From Ottowia flava (GTDB lineage: Bacteria; Pseudomonadota; Gammaproteobacteria; Burkholderiales; Burkholderiaceae_C): a DNA stretch of 64,000 nt. The translations under genes and the position numbers were made by a program. The stretch lies in assembly GCF_008017535.1 (NCBI RefSeq), contig NZ_VRUA01000005.1, forward strand, positions 124,001 to 188,000. Direction: 5' to 3'. Under the pieces are notes generated by a model that had not been told where the DNA came from, made no database searches, and worked only from the letters and a program-made list of their open reading frames with translations. Positions within the stretch are counted from its first letter, which is position 1. Every line of letters begins with the position of its first letter. Below are positions 32,513 through 40,643 of this stretch, piece after piece.

Positions 32513-33802
32513 TCACGCCAAGGTGTCGGCCCAGATGTTGTTGGCCCAGGCCATGGCGTAGCGGCCTTCCAGCTCGCTCGCTGCGGCCGACACCCCGCCT
32601 GAACCAGGCACCGTGAGCATCGTCTTCTGCGCGGCGTCGTAGCGGTGGACACTGGCCACGTGGACCACGTCAGTGTCGCTGACGAAGCTGTAGCAGGTGT
32701 TGTTGTAGATCGGCAGGTTGTTGGGCGCGCGGCCCGAAAGCAGCGCCACGATGGCCGCCGCGGCGACCTTGCCGTGCTGGTTGGCCATGTGGCCGGACTT
32801 GGGCATCAGCGGCGCGACCTGCAGCGCGTCGCCCAGGATGTGCACGTTCTTGGCGGCCTTCGATTCCATCGTCAACCAGTCGACCTCGCACCAGCGCTTG
32901 TTGGCGGTGGTCAGGCCCGCGTTGTGGGCGATGTCGCCCGCGCGCTGGGGCGGCACCACGTTCAGCACCTGCGCCTTCACGTCGTCGTTGAACTCGAATT
33001 TCAGCGTGCCGGTGGCGGCATCGACGTCGGTCAGATTGTGCTTGGGACGGTATTCGATGATGCCCTTGTAGCGGTCGGCCCAGGCCTTCTTGAACAGCGG
33101 GCCCTTCGAGGTGACGTCGTCGTTGGCGTCGAGGATGAGCACTTTGGACTTGGGCTTGGCCTTGCTGAAGTAATGCGCCACCTGGCAGGCGCGCTCGTAC
33201 GGGCCAGGGGGGCAGCGGTACGGGGCGAGCGGAATGCTCAGCGCGTACACGCCGCCATCGGGCATGGCTTCAAGTTGCTTGCGCAGCGCTGCGGTCTGCG
33301 GGCCGGCCTTCCAGGAATGCAGCACCTTGTCCTGCGCGCCGGGCTTCTTCATGCCGGGCAGCGCGTCCCACATGAACTCGATGCCAGGCGACAGTACCAG
33401 TCGGTCGTAAGGCAGCGTAGCCCCCCCGGCCAGCTTGACCTGGCGCTTGTCGACGTCGATGCCCACCGCGCGGTCCTTGGCGATCTTCACGCCATGGCGC
33501 CGGGCCAGGTTGTCGTAGGGCGTGGTGATGTCCGCCATCTGCTTGCTGCCGCCGATCACCAGGTTGGAGATGGGGCAAGAGATGAAGGCGTCGTTGGGCT
33601 CGACCAGGGTCACATCGATGCCCCCGTCGGACCACATGCGCAAGTATTTGGCCGCGGTGGCACCACCGTAGCCGCCGCCCACGACGACCACCTTGCCGCG
33701 CGCCGAGGTGCCGCTGCTGCCGCTGCCTGTGGAGGCGCAGCCGGCCGTGATGCCGAGTACCGAAGCCGCGGAGCCGGCCTGAACGAATTGACGACGATCC
33801 AT
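32513..33802 (-). CDS. fccB: FccB-type flavocytochrome c sulfide dehydrogenase flavoprotein
   Basis: Periplasmic FAD protein oxidising sulfide (FccB/SoxF family), 429 residues. Tat leader DRRQFVQAGSAASVLG, dinucleotide fold KVVVVGGGYGGATAAKYL, conserved redox cysteines in NDAFISCPISN and in YRCPPGPYERACQ, C-terminal FCSD-type flavin domain (YNNTCYSFVSDTDVVHVASVH). It follows a 102-residue cytochrome gene by 11 bp, giving the FccA-FccB pair. ATG 33802 begins the Tat leader; the upstream 12 residues are not conserved. Confidence 0.93.
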   Translation of the reverse strand: MDRRQFVQAGSAASVLGITAGCASTGSGSSGTSARGKVVVVGGGYGGATAAKYLRMWSDGGIDVTLVEPNDAFISCPISNLVIGGSKQMADITTPYDNLARRHGVKIAKDRAVGIDVDKRQVKLAGGATLPYDRLVLSPGIEFMWDALPGMKKPGAQDKVLHSWKAGPQTAALRKQLEAMPDGGVYALSIPLAPYRCPPGPYERACQVAHYFSKAKPKSKVLILDANDDVTSKGPLFKKAWADRYKGIIEYRPKHNLTDVDAATGTLKFEFNDDVKAQVLNVVPPQRAGDIAHNAGLTTANKRWCEVDWLTMESKAAKNVHILGDALQVAPLMPKSGHMANQHGKVAAAAIVALLSGRAPNNLPIYNNTCYSFVSDTDVVHVASVHRYDAAQKTMLTVPGSGGVSAAASELEGRYAMAWANNIWADTLA

Positions 33803-33813
33803 GGTGCGCCTCC

Positions 33814-34122
33814 TCACTTCTTCTGGGCCGCGAACCAAGTCGCGATGGCCGCCAGCTGTTCGTCGGTGTAACCCTTGCTCAGCTGATGCATGATGGTCGC
33901 GGGCTTGGCGCCGCTCTTGAAATCCATCAGCTTCTTGAGCATCTCGTCCTTGTTGCCACCAGCGAGGGGCTCACTGCCCTTCTGGGCGTTGCCATTGGTG
34001 CCGTGGCAGTTGGCGCAAGCCGCAGCCCAGCTGCGGACCTGGCTCAGATCGACCTGAGCCTGCACCGCGCTGGTCGCACACAGTGCGACGGCGGCAAGGC
34101 CCAAGGACAGTGGCAGTTTCAT
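33814..34122 (-). CDS. Small cytochrome c, probable FccA/SoxE-type subunit
   Basis: Monohaem class-I cytochrome of 102 residues: signal peptide ending SAVQA|QVDLSQ, haem motif CANCH, distal methionine in TIMHQLSKGYTDEQ. Placed directly before fccB, it is the likely haem partner of the flavoprotein; many FccA proteins are diheme, so this would be a single-haem version (as in SoxE). ATG 34122 is chosen because the signal peptide begins there. Confidence 0.85.
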   Translation of the reverse strand: MKLPLSLGLAAVALCATSAVQAQVDLSQVRSWAAACANCHGTNGNAQKGSEPLAGGNKDEMLKKLMDFKSGAKPATIMHQLSKGYTDEQLAAIATWFAAQKK

Positions 34123-34172
34123 GGCGACTCCTCGGGTTGGCATTTCACGGCGCGGCGACAGATTCGCCCGCG

Positions 34173-34194
34173 CTTATATGCGTCCGATGATAGG
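34173..34194 (-). promoter_or_regulatory. Candidate operator and promoter of the fcc genes
   Basis: The plus-strand segment CTTATATGCGTCCGATGATA resembles the soxC site (TTATATGCG, then ATGAT at the same spacing). On the minus strand TATCAT (34186-34191) can serve as a -10 box. About 50 bp upstream of the cytochrome gene. Confidence 0.45.
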
Positions 34195-34303
34195 GGCGCC
34201 ACCCGAGACATCTGCTCAGGACTTACCCGATCCTGCGAAAGGGTTTTAACGCCGCGCATGTGGCAATCACCGCCCTGTTGCATGAACAGGACCGCAGCGC
34301 CCT

Positions 34304-34642
34304 TCAGCACTCGAAGCTGAGGTCTTCCTGCGCCAGTTGCGCGCACACCGCCTTGCAAAGCGTCAGCACGCGTTCGTCGACGATGCGGTAGTAGATCTGC
34401 ACGCCATCGCGGCGGCGGCCCAGCACCCCGGCTTTGTAGAGCGTGTTCAGGTGTTGGCTCATGTTGGGCTGGGTGGTGGCGATCTGGCTGAGCAGCGCAC
34501 CCACGTTCTTTTCGCCCGGGCACAGCGCGCTGATGATCTTCAGGCGCGTGGGAGCAGACAGGACGCGAAAAAGCTCCGCCGCACGCTCGAAGACTTCTTC
34601 GGTGCGGGTTTCTTCGTCTTCAAAAATGTCACTGTTGACCAT
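34304..34642 (-). CDS. ArsR-family sulfur-responsive repressor (SqrR/BigR/SoxR-like)
   Basis: Winged-helix repressor of 112 residues. HTH core KNVGALLSQIATTQPNMSQHLNTLYKAGVLGRRRDG. Four cysteines: C41 in SALCPGEK, C96 and C100 near the C-terminal helix, and C112 at the end. C41 with a cysteine in the last helix is the arrangement that persulfide sensors BigR and SqrR use to form a polysulfide bridge. It is next to the fcc/sox genes, so it should repress them until reactive sulfur is present. A -10-like TATAGT at 34672-34677 precedes it. Confidence 0.87.
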   Translation of the reverse strand: MVNSDIFEDEETRTEEVFERAAELFRVLSAPTRLKIISALCPGEKNVGALLSQIATTQPNMSQHLNTLYKAGVLGRRRDGVQIYYRIVDERVLTLCKAVCAQLAQEDLSFEC

Positions 34643-34693
34643 GTTCGGACACTCGCGCAGCGGCCGACACCACTATACCCGCGCCAGATCACT

Positions 34694-36304
34694 TCAGCGC
34701 TTGTCCGAACGCAACGTTCTGCTGAGCAGGATCACCGGCACCAGCCCCACCAGCACCAGTGCCAACGAGGGCAGCGCCGCCTCGCCCAGGCGCTCATCGC
34801 GCGCCAGCTGGTTGGCCACCACCGCCAGCGTGTCGGTATTGAAGGGCCGCAGCACGATGGTGGCGGGCAGCTCCTTCATGACGTCCACAAACACCAGTAG
34901 CGCCGCGGCAAAGCTGGCGCGGCGCAGCAGCGGCCAGTGCACGCGCCCGGCCAGCACGAGGCCACCCGCGCCCAGCATGCGAGCCGATTCGTCCAGGCTG
35001 CGCGGCACGCGCGCGTAGCCGCTTTGCATGGACTGCAGCGCCACCGCGACAAAACGCACAAGGTAAGCCCAGACCAGCCCGGTGATGGTCACCGTGATCC
35101 AGCCGCCCACGCCGCTTTCGGGCCAGCGCGCCTGCACCCAGCCCACTGGCAGCAGCATGCCGACCACGATCACCGCGCCCGGCACCGCGTAACCCAGCGA
35201 CACCAGCTGCGCCGCGCTGCGCCGCAACGCATCGGGCGCGCGCCGCACGCTGTAGGCGATGAACCAAGCGGCGCCCACCGCCAGCACCGCCGTGATGGCG
35301 CCCAGGCGCACGCTGTTCCAGGCCCAGGTCAGGAATTTGTCCCAGGGCAGCACCGACCAGTCGGCCGCCAGCGGCCGCAGCATGAACAGCACCGGCAGCA
35401 CGAAACCCATCAGCACCGGCAGCAGGCACAGCACCCAGGCCAACACGCGGCGCCGGCCGTGCAACACGATCGGCCGCGCGTCGCCCGAATTGGCACGCGC
35501 CGTCGCACTGCCAACGAAGCGCAGCCGCCGCTGCGCGCGCTGCTCCAGCCAGAGCAGCACTACCACCAGCGCCAGCAGCAGCGTGGCCAGCTGCGCCGCG
35601 GCGACGCGGTTGTCCATCGACAGCCAGGCCTTGTAGATGCCCGCCGTGAAAGTCTGAATACCGAAGTAGGCCGACACCCCGTAGTCGGCCAACACCTCCA
35701 TCAGCGCCAGCGCCGTGCCGGCCGCCACGGCCGGGCGCGCCATCGGCAGGGCGATCTCGCGCACGCGTCGAGGCAGAGAGGCGCCCAGCAGGCGCGCCGC
35801 CTCCATCAACTGCGGTGCGCGCTCGGCCAGCGCGGTGCGCGACAGCAGGTAGACATAGGGGTACAGCGAGAACGCAAAGACCCAGGCCGCGCCCCACACG
35901 CTGCGCACCTCGGGCAGCAAACGCCCTTCCAGGCCAAATGTGGTGCGCAGCCAAACTTGTAGCGGGCCGGAAAACTGCAGAAAGTCGGTGTACGCATAGG
36001 CCGTCACATAGGCCGGCATGGCCAGCGGCAGCAACAGCAGCCATTCGAACGTGCGGCGCCCCGGAAAGTCGAACACCGTCACCAGCAACGCGGCCGGCAC
36101 GCCCAGGGCGACCACGCCGATGCCCACCATCACCGCCAGTTTCACGGTCACCCAAAGGTATTCGGGCAGCACGGTGGTCGCCATCTCGCGCAGGATCTGG
36201 GCCGATGCGGCGTTCCATTGCAGCCACGACGCCCCCACCGCCAGCAACGGCAGCACCAGCACCAAGGCCAGCAGGACAAGCAGGAAGGTCGGCAGCGCGC
36301 GCAA
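34694..36304 (-). CDS. fbpB: Fbp-type iron(III) ABC transporter permease
   Basis: Double-length inner-membrane permease of the FbpB/CysW-like family, 536 residues, about twelve membrane segments in two homologous halves. Both halves carry an EAA-type loop: AARLLGASLPRRVREIALP and SARMLGAGGLVLAGRVHWP. The C-terminal VDVMKELPATIVLRPFNTDTL is typical of ferric-iron permeases. It is divergent from the ATPase gene, with a Fur-like half-site between them. No periplasmic iron-binding gene (fbpA) is present in the window. Confidence 0.87.
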   Translation of the reverse strand: MRALPTFLLVLLALVLVLPLLAVGASWLQWNAASAQILREMATTVLPEYLWVTVKLAVMVGIGVVALGVPAALLVTVFDFPGRRTFEWLLLLPLAMPAYVTAYAYTDFLQFSGPLQVWLRTTFGLEGRLLPEVRSVWGAAWVFAFSLYPYVYLLSRTALAERAPQLMEAARLLGASLPRRVREIALPMARPAVAAGTALALMEVLADYGVSAYFGIQTFTAGIYKAWLSMDNRVAAAQLATLLLALVVVLLWLEQRAQRRLRFVGSATARANSGDARPIVLHGRRRVLAWVLCLLPVLMGFVLPVLFMLRPLAADWSVLPWDKFLTWAWNSVRLGAITAVLAVGAAWFIAYSVRRAPDALRRSAAQLVSLGYAVPGAVIVVGMLLPVGWVQARWPESGVGGWITVTITGLVWAYLVRFVAVALQSMQSGYARVPRSLDESARMLGAGGLVLAGRVHWPLLRRASFAAALLVFVDVMKELPATIVLRPFNTDTLAVVANQLARDERLGEAALPSLALVLVGLVPVILLSRTLRSDKR

Positions 36305-36370
36305 GATGGGTTAGTGGGTCGGTCAATGACAGCGCAGCGCGCCTGGCTACAGCCGTTCGTTGCCGAGCCA

Positions 36371-36389
36371 AATGAGAATTGTACGCATC
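36371..36389. promoter_or_regulatory. Fur-box-like site in the fbpB/fbpC gap
   Basis: AATGAGAAT equals one exact half of the classical Fur box (its complement ATTCTCATT); the other half TGTACGCATC is poorly conserved. It overlaps the upstream part of the fbpC promoter, whose -10 TACAAT is at 36390-36395. Confidence 0.45.
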
Positions 36390-36403
36390 TACAATCGCCC
36401 ACC

Positions 36404-37516
36404 ATGTTCCTGCAGATCGACCAGGTCAGCGTCCTCTACCCCGGCGCCGACCGCCCCGCCGTCCACGACGCCTCACTCACCCTGCGCGCGGGCGACATCG
36501 GCGTGCTGATCGGCCCTTCCGGCTGCGGCAAGACCACCTTGCTGCGCGCCGTCGCCGGGTTGGAGCGCGTCAGCCACGGCGAGATCCGCCTGGGCGACGA
36601 AATTGTCAGCAGCGCGCGCGTGCACCTGCCGCCTGAGCGGCGCCGCATCGGCATGGTGTTCCAGGACTACGCGCTGTTCCCGCACCTTGACGTGGCGCAC
36701 AACGTCGCTTTCGGTCTGCGCCACCTGAACGCCACCGAGCGCGCCACGCGCGTGGCCGACGTGTTGAAGCTGGTCGACCTTTCCGGCAGTGAAAAGCGCT
36801 ACCCGCATGAACTGTCCGGTGGCCAGCAGCAGCGCGTCGCCCTCGCCCGCGCCATGGCGCCGTCACCGCGCCTGCTGCTTCTCGACGAGCCGTTTTCCAA
36901 CCTCGACGTCGACCTGCGCGAGCGCCTGGCGCACGAGCTGCGCGGCATCCTGAAAAACGCCGGCGCCACCGCGCTTTTCGTCACGCACGACCAGCTGGAG
37001 GCTTTCGCCATCGGCGACCAGATCGGCGTGATGAACCACGGGCACCTGCACCAGTGGGACGACGCGTACACGCTCTACCATCGGCCGGCCACGCGCTTCG
37101 TGGCCGACTTCATCGGCCACGGCGTGTTCGTGCCCGCGCGCATCATTGCCAGCGGCGCCGGCGCGCAGGTCGACACGCCGCTGGGCACGCTGCAGAACCT
37201 GACCGACTGCCCGCTGCCCGGCGCCTACCCGAACGGCGACTGCGACCTGCTGCTGCGCGCCGACGACATCGTCCACGACGATGCCGCGCCGGTGCAGGCG
37301 CAGATCGTGCGCAAGGCCTTTCGCGGCTCGGAATTTCTCTACACGCTGAAGCTCGCCAGCGGCGAAACCGTGATGGCCCACGTACCCAGCCACCACAACC
37401 ACCGCGTCGGCGAATGGATCGGCATCCGGCCCGAGGTGGACCACATCGTCACCTTCCCGGCCGAGGCCTCAGCACCGGCGGCCTCACCCGCAGCCTCACC
37501 CGCGCGCGCGGCCTGA
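36404..37516 (+). CDS. fbpC: Fbp-type iron(III) ABC transporter ATPase
   Basis: ATPase subunit of a ferric-iron importer, 370 residues. Walker A GPSGCGKTT (about 37-45), Q-loop VFQDYALFPHLDV, signature LSGGQQQRVALARA, Walker B LLLLDEPFSNLD, H-loop LFVTHDQLEA. The C-terminal 130 residues form an OB-type regulatory domain (LLRADDIVHDD). The TACAAT box ends eight bases before the ATG with no ribosome-binding site, so a leaderless transcript is likely. The frame is open upstream but lacks homology. Confidence 0.88.
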   Translation: MFLQIDQVSVLYPGADRPAVHDASLTLRAGDIGVLIGPSGCGKTTLLRAVAGLERVSHGEIRLGDEIVSSARVHLPPERRRIGMVFQDYALFPHLDVAHNVAFGLRHLNATERATRVADVLKLVDLSGSEKRYPHELSGGQQQRVALARAMAPSPRLLLLDEPFSNLDVDLRERLAHELRGILKNAGATALFVTHDQLEAFAIGDQIGVMNHGHLHQWDDAYTLYHRPATRFVADFIGHGVFVPARIIASGAGAQVDTPLGTLQNLTDCPLPGAYPNGDCDLLLRADDIVHDDAAPVQAQIVRKAFRGSEFLYTLKLASGETVMAHVPSHHNHRVGEWIGIRPEVDHIVTFPAEASAPAASPAASPARAA

Positions 37517-37552
37517 CGCAGCGGGTGCAGGCGCGCTCAGCGCCGCCGCACC

Positions 37553-37620
37553 CTCAATTTCAAGCCAAATCGCCCTCTGGCCTTACAACCACTTGCGCGA
37601 CTAGCTTCTGTTTCGATAGC
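37553..37620 (-). repeat. Repeat A copy 11
   Basis: Minus strand: TGCTATCGAAACAGAAGCTA, GTCGCGCAAGTGGTTGTAAG, GCCAGAGGGCGATTTGGCTT, GAAAT. Very complete copy, starting three bases after the stop of the IPTL-CTERM gene. Confidence 0.8.
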
Positions 37621-37622
37621 AT

Positions 37623-39497
37623 TCAGGCGCTGCGACGGCGCAGCGCCAGCCCGCCGATCGCCGCGGCCAGCGCGCCCAGCAGCAGCAAGCCCCACTGGCC
37701 CAGCGTGGGCACCGGCACCGGCGGCGCGGCGGCAAATACAGCCGCGACCGCACGCGCCTGGTCCATGGTGACGGTGCAGCTGTTGCCCGTGGCGCCGGCG
37801 CATGCACCGCCCCAGCTGACGATCTCGCCAGCGGGCGGAGTCGCGGTGAGCGTGACGTTGGGCACCAAGTTGCTGTCGTAGTCGGCCTGGCAAGCTGCGC
37901 CGCCCTGGCTGGCGCAGGCGTTGATGCCGCCGGCCAGCGGCGCGGGCGTGGCGCCGGCGCTGACACTGCCGTTGCCGGTGACGGCGACGATCAAGCCGAC
38001 GGGGAGGGCCGGCGCGGCGGCAAACGCGGCCGTGACCGCACGCGCCTGGTCCATGGTGACAATGCAGCTGTTGCCCGTGGCGCCGGCGCAGGCGCCGCCC
38101 CAGGAGACGACCTCGCCGGCGGGTGGCGTGGCGGTGAGCGTGACGTTGGGCACCAAGTTGCTGTCGTAGTCGGCCTGGCAAGCTGCGCCGCCCTGGCTGG
38201 TGCAGGCGCTGATGCCGCCGGCCAGCGGCGCGGGTGTGGCGCCGGCGCTGACGCTGCCGTTGCCTGTGACCGCCACAACAACGGTCGCCGCGGTTCGCAC
38301 CAGCTGCACGGCGCCCGCGTCCAAGCAGGTGCCCGCAGGCACCGCCGAGGTGCGCGGCTGGCCGCGCTGGTCGGTCGTGGTGCCAGCCGGCAGCAGGCTG
38401 ACGTCGCCCGCGCAAAGGGCCGCGCCTTGCGGCAGCATCGTCTGGGTCAGGCCGCCGTGGTTGCCCAGGGCACCCAGAGGCGCGGCGGTGGTGATGATGG
38501 GGCTGGTAGTGCCGTAGGTCGTGGCGTCATCGGCCATGCCAGCGATCGTGTTATTGAAGAAAACGTTGCGGCTACCGGCGATACTCCCCCACAGTGCACC
38601 TCCTAAAAATGTCGACACGTTATCCGTGAACACGTTGTTGTCAATGCCCGCGAGCGACACTGCAAAAATTGCCGCACCCCCACTGGCTCGGTTGGCCGAA
38701 AATGTGTTGTTCCGGATCGAGGCTGCGCCAACGACAAACACAGCGCCGCCCGGCAGCTCAGCTCGGTTGTCCTCAAAAGTGTTGTTGACTGCGGTGAGCA
38801 CACTGTCGTTGTTCGCGTTGATGGCCCCACCGCTACTGTCGGCGGCGTTGCCGCTAAAGGTATTGGCTACAAAGGAACCGTTGGAAGCGACACCCCAAAC
38901 GAATGCGGCGCCTCCGTAAAAGCTCGCACTGTTGTTTTCAAAAGTGGTGTCGGTCACCGCGAGCGTCCCGTTTGAGGCCGCCAAGCCTCCGCCGAAGCCG
39001 GCCGTGTTGTTGCGAACCACGCTGTCCGCCAAGCTCAGCGTGGCACCTTGGCTGACATAGACAGCCCCGCCCCAGTCATTCGGATGGTTGCGCTGAGCGC
39101 TGCCATCAGCCAAGGTCACGCCGCTGAGCGTGAGGCTGCCCGCAGAAACGGTCAGAATCCGGACCGCGCCCTGGCCGCTCAGCGTCAGCTGGGCTGCGCC
39201 AGGGCCATGAATGGTCAGGTTCTTGCTCACCACCAGCTCGGCCACCAAGGGGATGATGCCAGTGCCGCTGAACTGGATGGTGTCGCCCGCCGCTGCGGCG
39301 GCGGCGATGGCGTCGCGCAAGGTGGCGCACTGGTTGCCGACGCTGCACGGGGCGGTGGTGGCGTTGTCGCCCACGCTGGTCACCGTCCAGGTGGCGGCCT
39401 GGGCGGCGCCGGCGGCCAGCAGGACGGCCTGCAAGACGGCGGCGCGCCGCAGCGCAGAAGCGCGGCGGCGCGAAGAGGTCACGGGACAAGACAACAT
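37623..39497 (-). CDS. IPTL-CTERM beta-helix surface protein
   Basis: Exported protein of 624 residues. Signal peptide (RRRASALRRAAVLQAVLLAAGAAQA, split here as RRRASALRRAAV and LQAVLLAAGAAQA), a right-handed beta-helix with repeated GGA/NNTF motifs (about 90-340), a choice-of-anchor Q-like segment, two tandem 96-residue InlB-B-like repeats (about 395-590), and a C-terminal sorting signal VPTLGQWG (from about 596), membrane helix and RRRSA. This tail is the substrate mark of exosortase XrtH. ATG 39497 has AAGGTG eight bases upstream; the longer frame to 39710 is not conserved. Probably displayed on the cell surface. Confidence 0.85.
   Translation of the reverse strand: MLSCPVTSSRRRASALRRAAVLQAVLLAAGAAQAATWTVTSVGDNATTAPCSVGNQCATLRDAIAAAAAAGDTIQFSGTGIIPLVAELVVSKNLTIHGPGAAQLTLSGQGAVRILTVSAGSLTLSGVTLADGSAQRNHPNDWGGAVYVSQGATLSLADSVVRNNTAGFGGGLAASNGTLAVTDTTFENNSASFYGGAAFVWGVASNGSFVANTFSGNAADSSGGAINANNDSVLTAVNNTFEDNRAELPGGAVFVVGAASIRNNTFSANRASGGAAIFAVSLAGIDNNVFTDNVSTFLGGALWGSIAGSRNVFFNNTIAGMADDATTYGTTSPIITTAAPLGALGNHGGLTQTMLPQGAALCAGDVSLLPAGTTTDQRGQPRTSAVPAGTCLDAGAVQLVRTAATVVVAVTGNGSVSAGATPAPLAGGISACTSQGGAACQADYDSNLVPNVTLTATPPAGEVVSWGGACAGATGNSCIVTMDQARAVTAAFAAAPALPVGLIVAVTGNGSVSAGATPAPLAGGINACASQGGAACQADYDSNLVPNVTLTATPPAGEIVSWGGACAGATGNSCTVTMDQARAVAAVFAAAPPVPVPTLGQWGLLLLGALAAAIGGLALRRRSA
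37729..38280 (-). repeat. 288-bp tandem duplication in the IPTL-CTERM gene
   Basis: Two nearly identical blocks offset by exactly 288 bp (96 codons), each encoding VAVTGNGSVSAGATPAPLAG and, further on, ACQADYDSNLVPNVTLTATP. High DNA identity points to recent duplication or gene conversion. Confidence 0.9.
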
Positions 39498-39735
39498 GCA
39501 CAGCACCTTGAGCAGGAAGTGGAACGGGGCCGTTCGGTCGGTAGATGGTGCGGCGCCCCGGCGGGCGCTGCCAGGGCCGGATGCCTTTGAGCCGCAGCGG
39601 TCCATCGACCTGCGAACAGATGGGGACGAGCCTAGCCGGGATGTTTCAAAGTGCATATCCCTGAAACTGGGTATTTTGGGGCGGGCGGCGGCATGCGACA
39701 TGGGACCCAAGCCGTGCGGCGGGGTCAGCGACTCC
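39498..39735. other. Upstream region of the IPTL-CTERM gene
   Basis: 238 bp with no recognised gene. It should hold the promoter of the IPTL-CTERM gene, but I found no convincing boxes. Confidence 0.3.
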
Positions 39736-39794
39736 TATAAAAATCGCCCACTAGCCCTACAACCACTTGCGCGACAAGCTATTTATTCAGGAGC
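39736..39794 (-). repeat. Repeat A copy 12
   Basis: Minus strand: GCTCCTGAATAAATAGCTTG, TCGCGCAAGTGGTTGTAGGG, CTAGTGGGCGATTTTTATAG. It overlaps the last codon and stop (TAA) of the acyltransferase gene. Confidence 0.75.
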
Positions 39795-40610
39795 AGCCGT
39801 GTGCTGGCGCAGGGCAGCGACGCTGGTTTTCAGGGCGGCGGCCCATTCGCGCCGTTCGCGGCCAACGGGCAGCTGCGGCGCGCCGTAGGTCACGACGGCG
39901 CGGATGCCGGGGGTGGTCAACGTGCGCCAGACGGAGCCGGCGAGGGTCTGATCACCGATGTAGATGGGCGCCATGCTGATGCGCCCTGTGCGCGCGTCGA
40001 CGAACTCCAGCGCCACGGGCAAAACCGGCGCGGCGGCCGATACCGCGGCCTGGATCAGGTTGGCGTGAAAGGGCAGCAGGCTTTGGCCGTCGCTGGTGGT
40101 GCCCTCGGGGAAGACGCCGACCACTTCGCCGCGCAACAGCGCGTCGCGCATGTGGTGCACCACGCGCAGGGCGTCGCGGCGCGATTCGCGTTCGATGTAG
40201 AGCGTGCCGGCCTGGGTGGCCATGTGGCCGATGACGGGCCAGCCTTTGATGTCGGACTTGGCGACAAAGCGGCAGAACCCGGCCGCGTGCAGCACCAGGA
40301 TGTCGAGCCAGGAGATGTGGTTGGCCACCAGCATGAGCGGCCCGTCCTTGGGCGGCGCGCCATGCACCTGCAGGTCGATCCGCCACACGCGCAGGAAGCC
40401 GGCGGCCCAGCGCTGGACTTCGGCCTCGCGCTCAGCCTGGGTCAGTTGCGGAAAGCGCGTGCGGATGGTCCACCAGCCGCGCGCGATGTGCGCGCCGCCG
40501 CGCATCAGCAGCCAGGTGGCGGTGAAGACTTTCACGGCTGTTGTGGGCGCGGCCAGATGCGTGCACCGACCCCAAACAAAGGCAGAGGAGTCGTCTGCGC
40601 AGCCGCGCAT
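39783..40610 (-). CDS. plsC: 1-acyl-glycerol-3-phosphate acyltransferase family protein
   Basis: Membrane-associated acyltransferase of the PlsC family, 275 residues, making phosphatidic acid or a related lipid. The H-x4-D motif is in VANHISWLDILVLH, and block III is EGTTSDGQSLLPFHANL. One N-terminal membrane segment. ATG 40610 lacks a good ribosome-binding site; GTG near 40538 (VKVFTATWLLMRGG) is an alternative. It follows the dihydroorotase-like gene by 33 bp, an order common in Burkholderiales. Its stop codon lies in an A repeat. Confidence 0.88.
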   Translation of the reverse strand: MRGCADDSSAFVWGRCTHLAAPTTAVKVFTATWLLMRGGAHIARGWWTIRTRFPQLTQAEREAEVQRWAAGFLRVWRIDLQVHGAPPKDGPLMLVANHISWLDILVLHAAGFCRFVAKSDIKGWPVIGHMATQAGTLYIERESRRDALRVVHHMRDALLRGEVVGVFPEGTTSDGQSLLPFHANLIQAAVSAAAPVLPVALEFVDARTGRISMAPIYIGDQTLAGSVWRTLTTPGIRAVVTYGAPQLPVGRERREWAAALKTSVAALRQHTAAPE

Positions 40611-40643
40611 CGCCGCAGCGTGCTGCGCCAGCGTGTCATGGCT

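Noticed and set aside
37729-38280. Insertion or mobile element at the 288-bp duplication
   Set aside because: The unit is in frame, codes for a recognised repeat domain and has no terminal inverted repeats or transposase.
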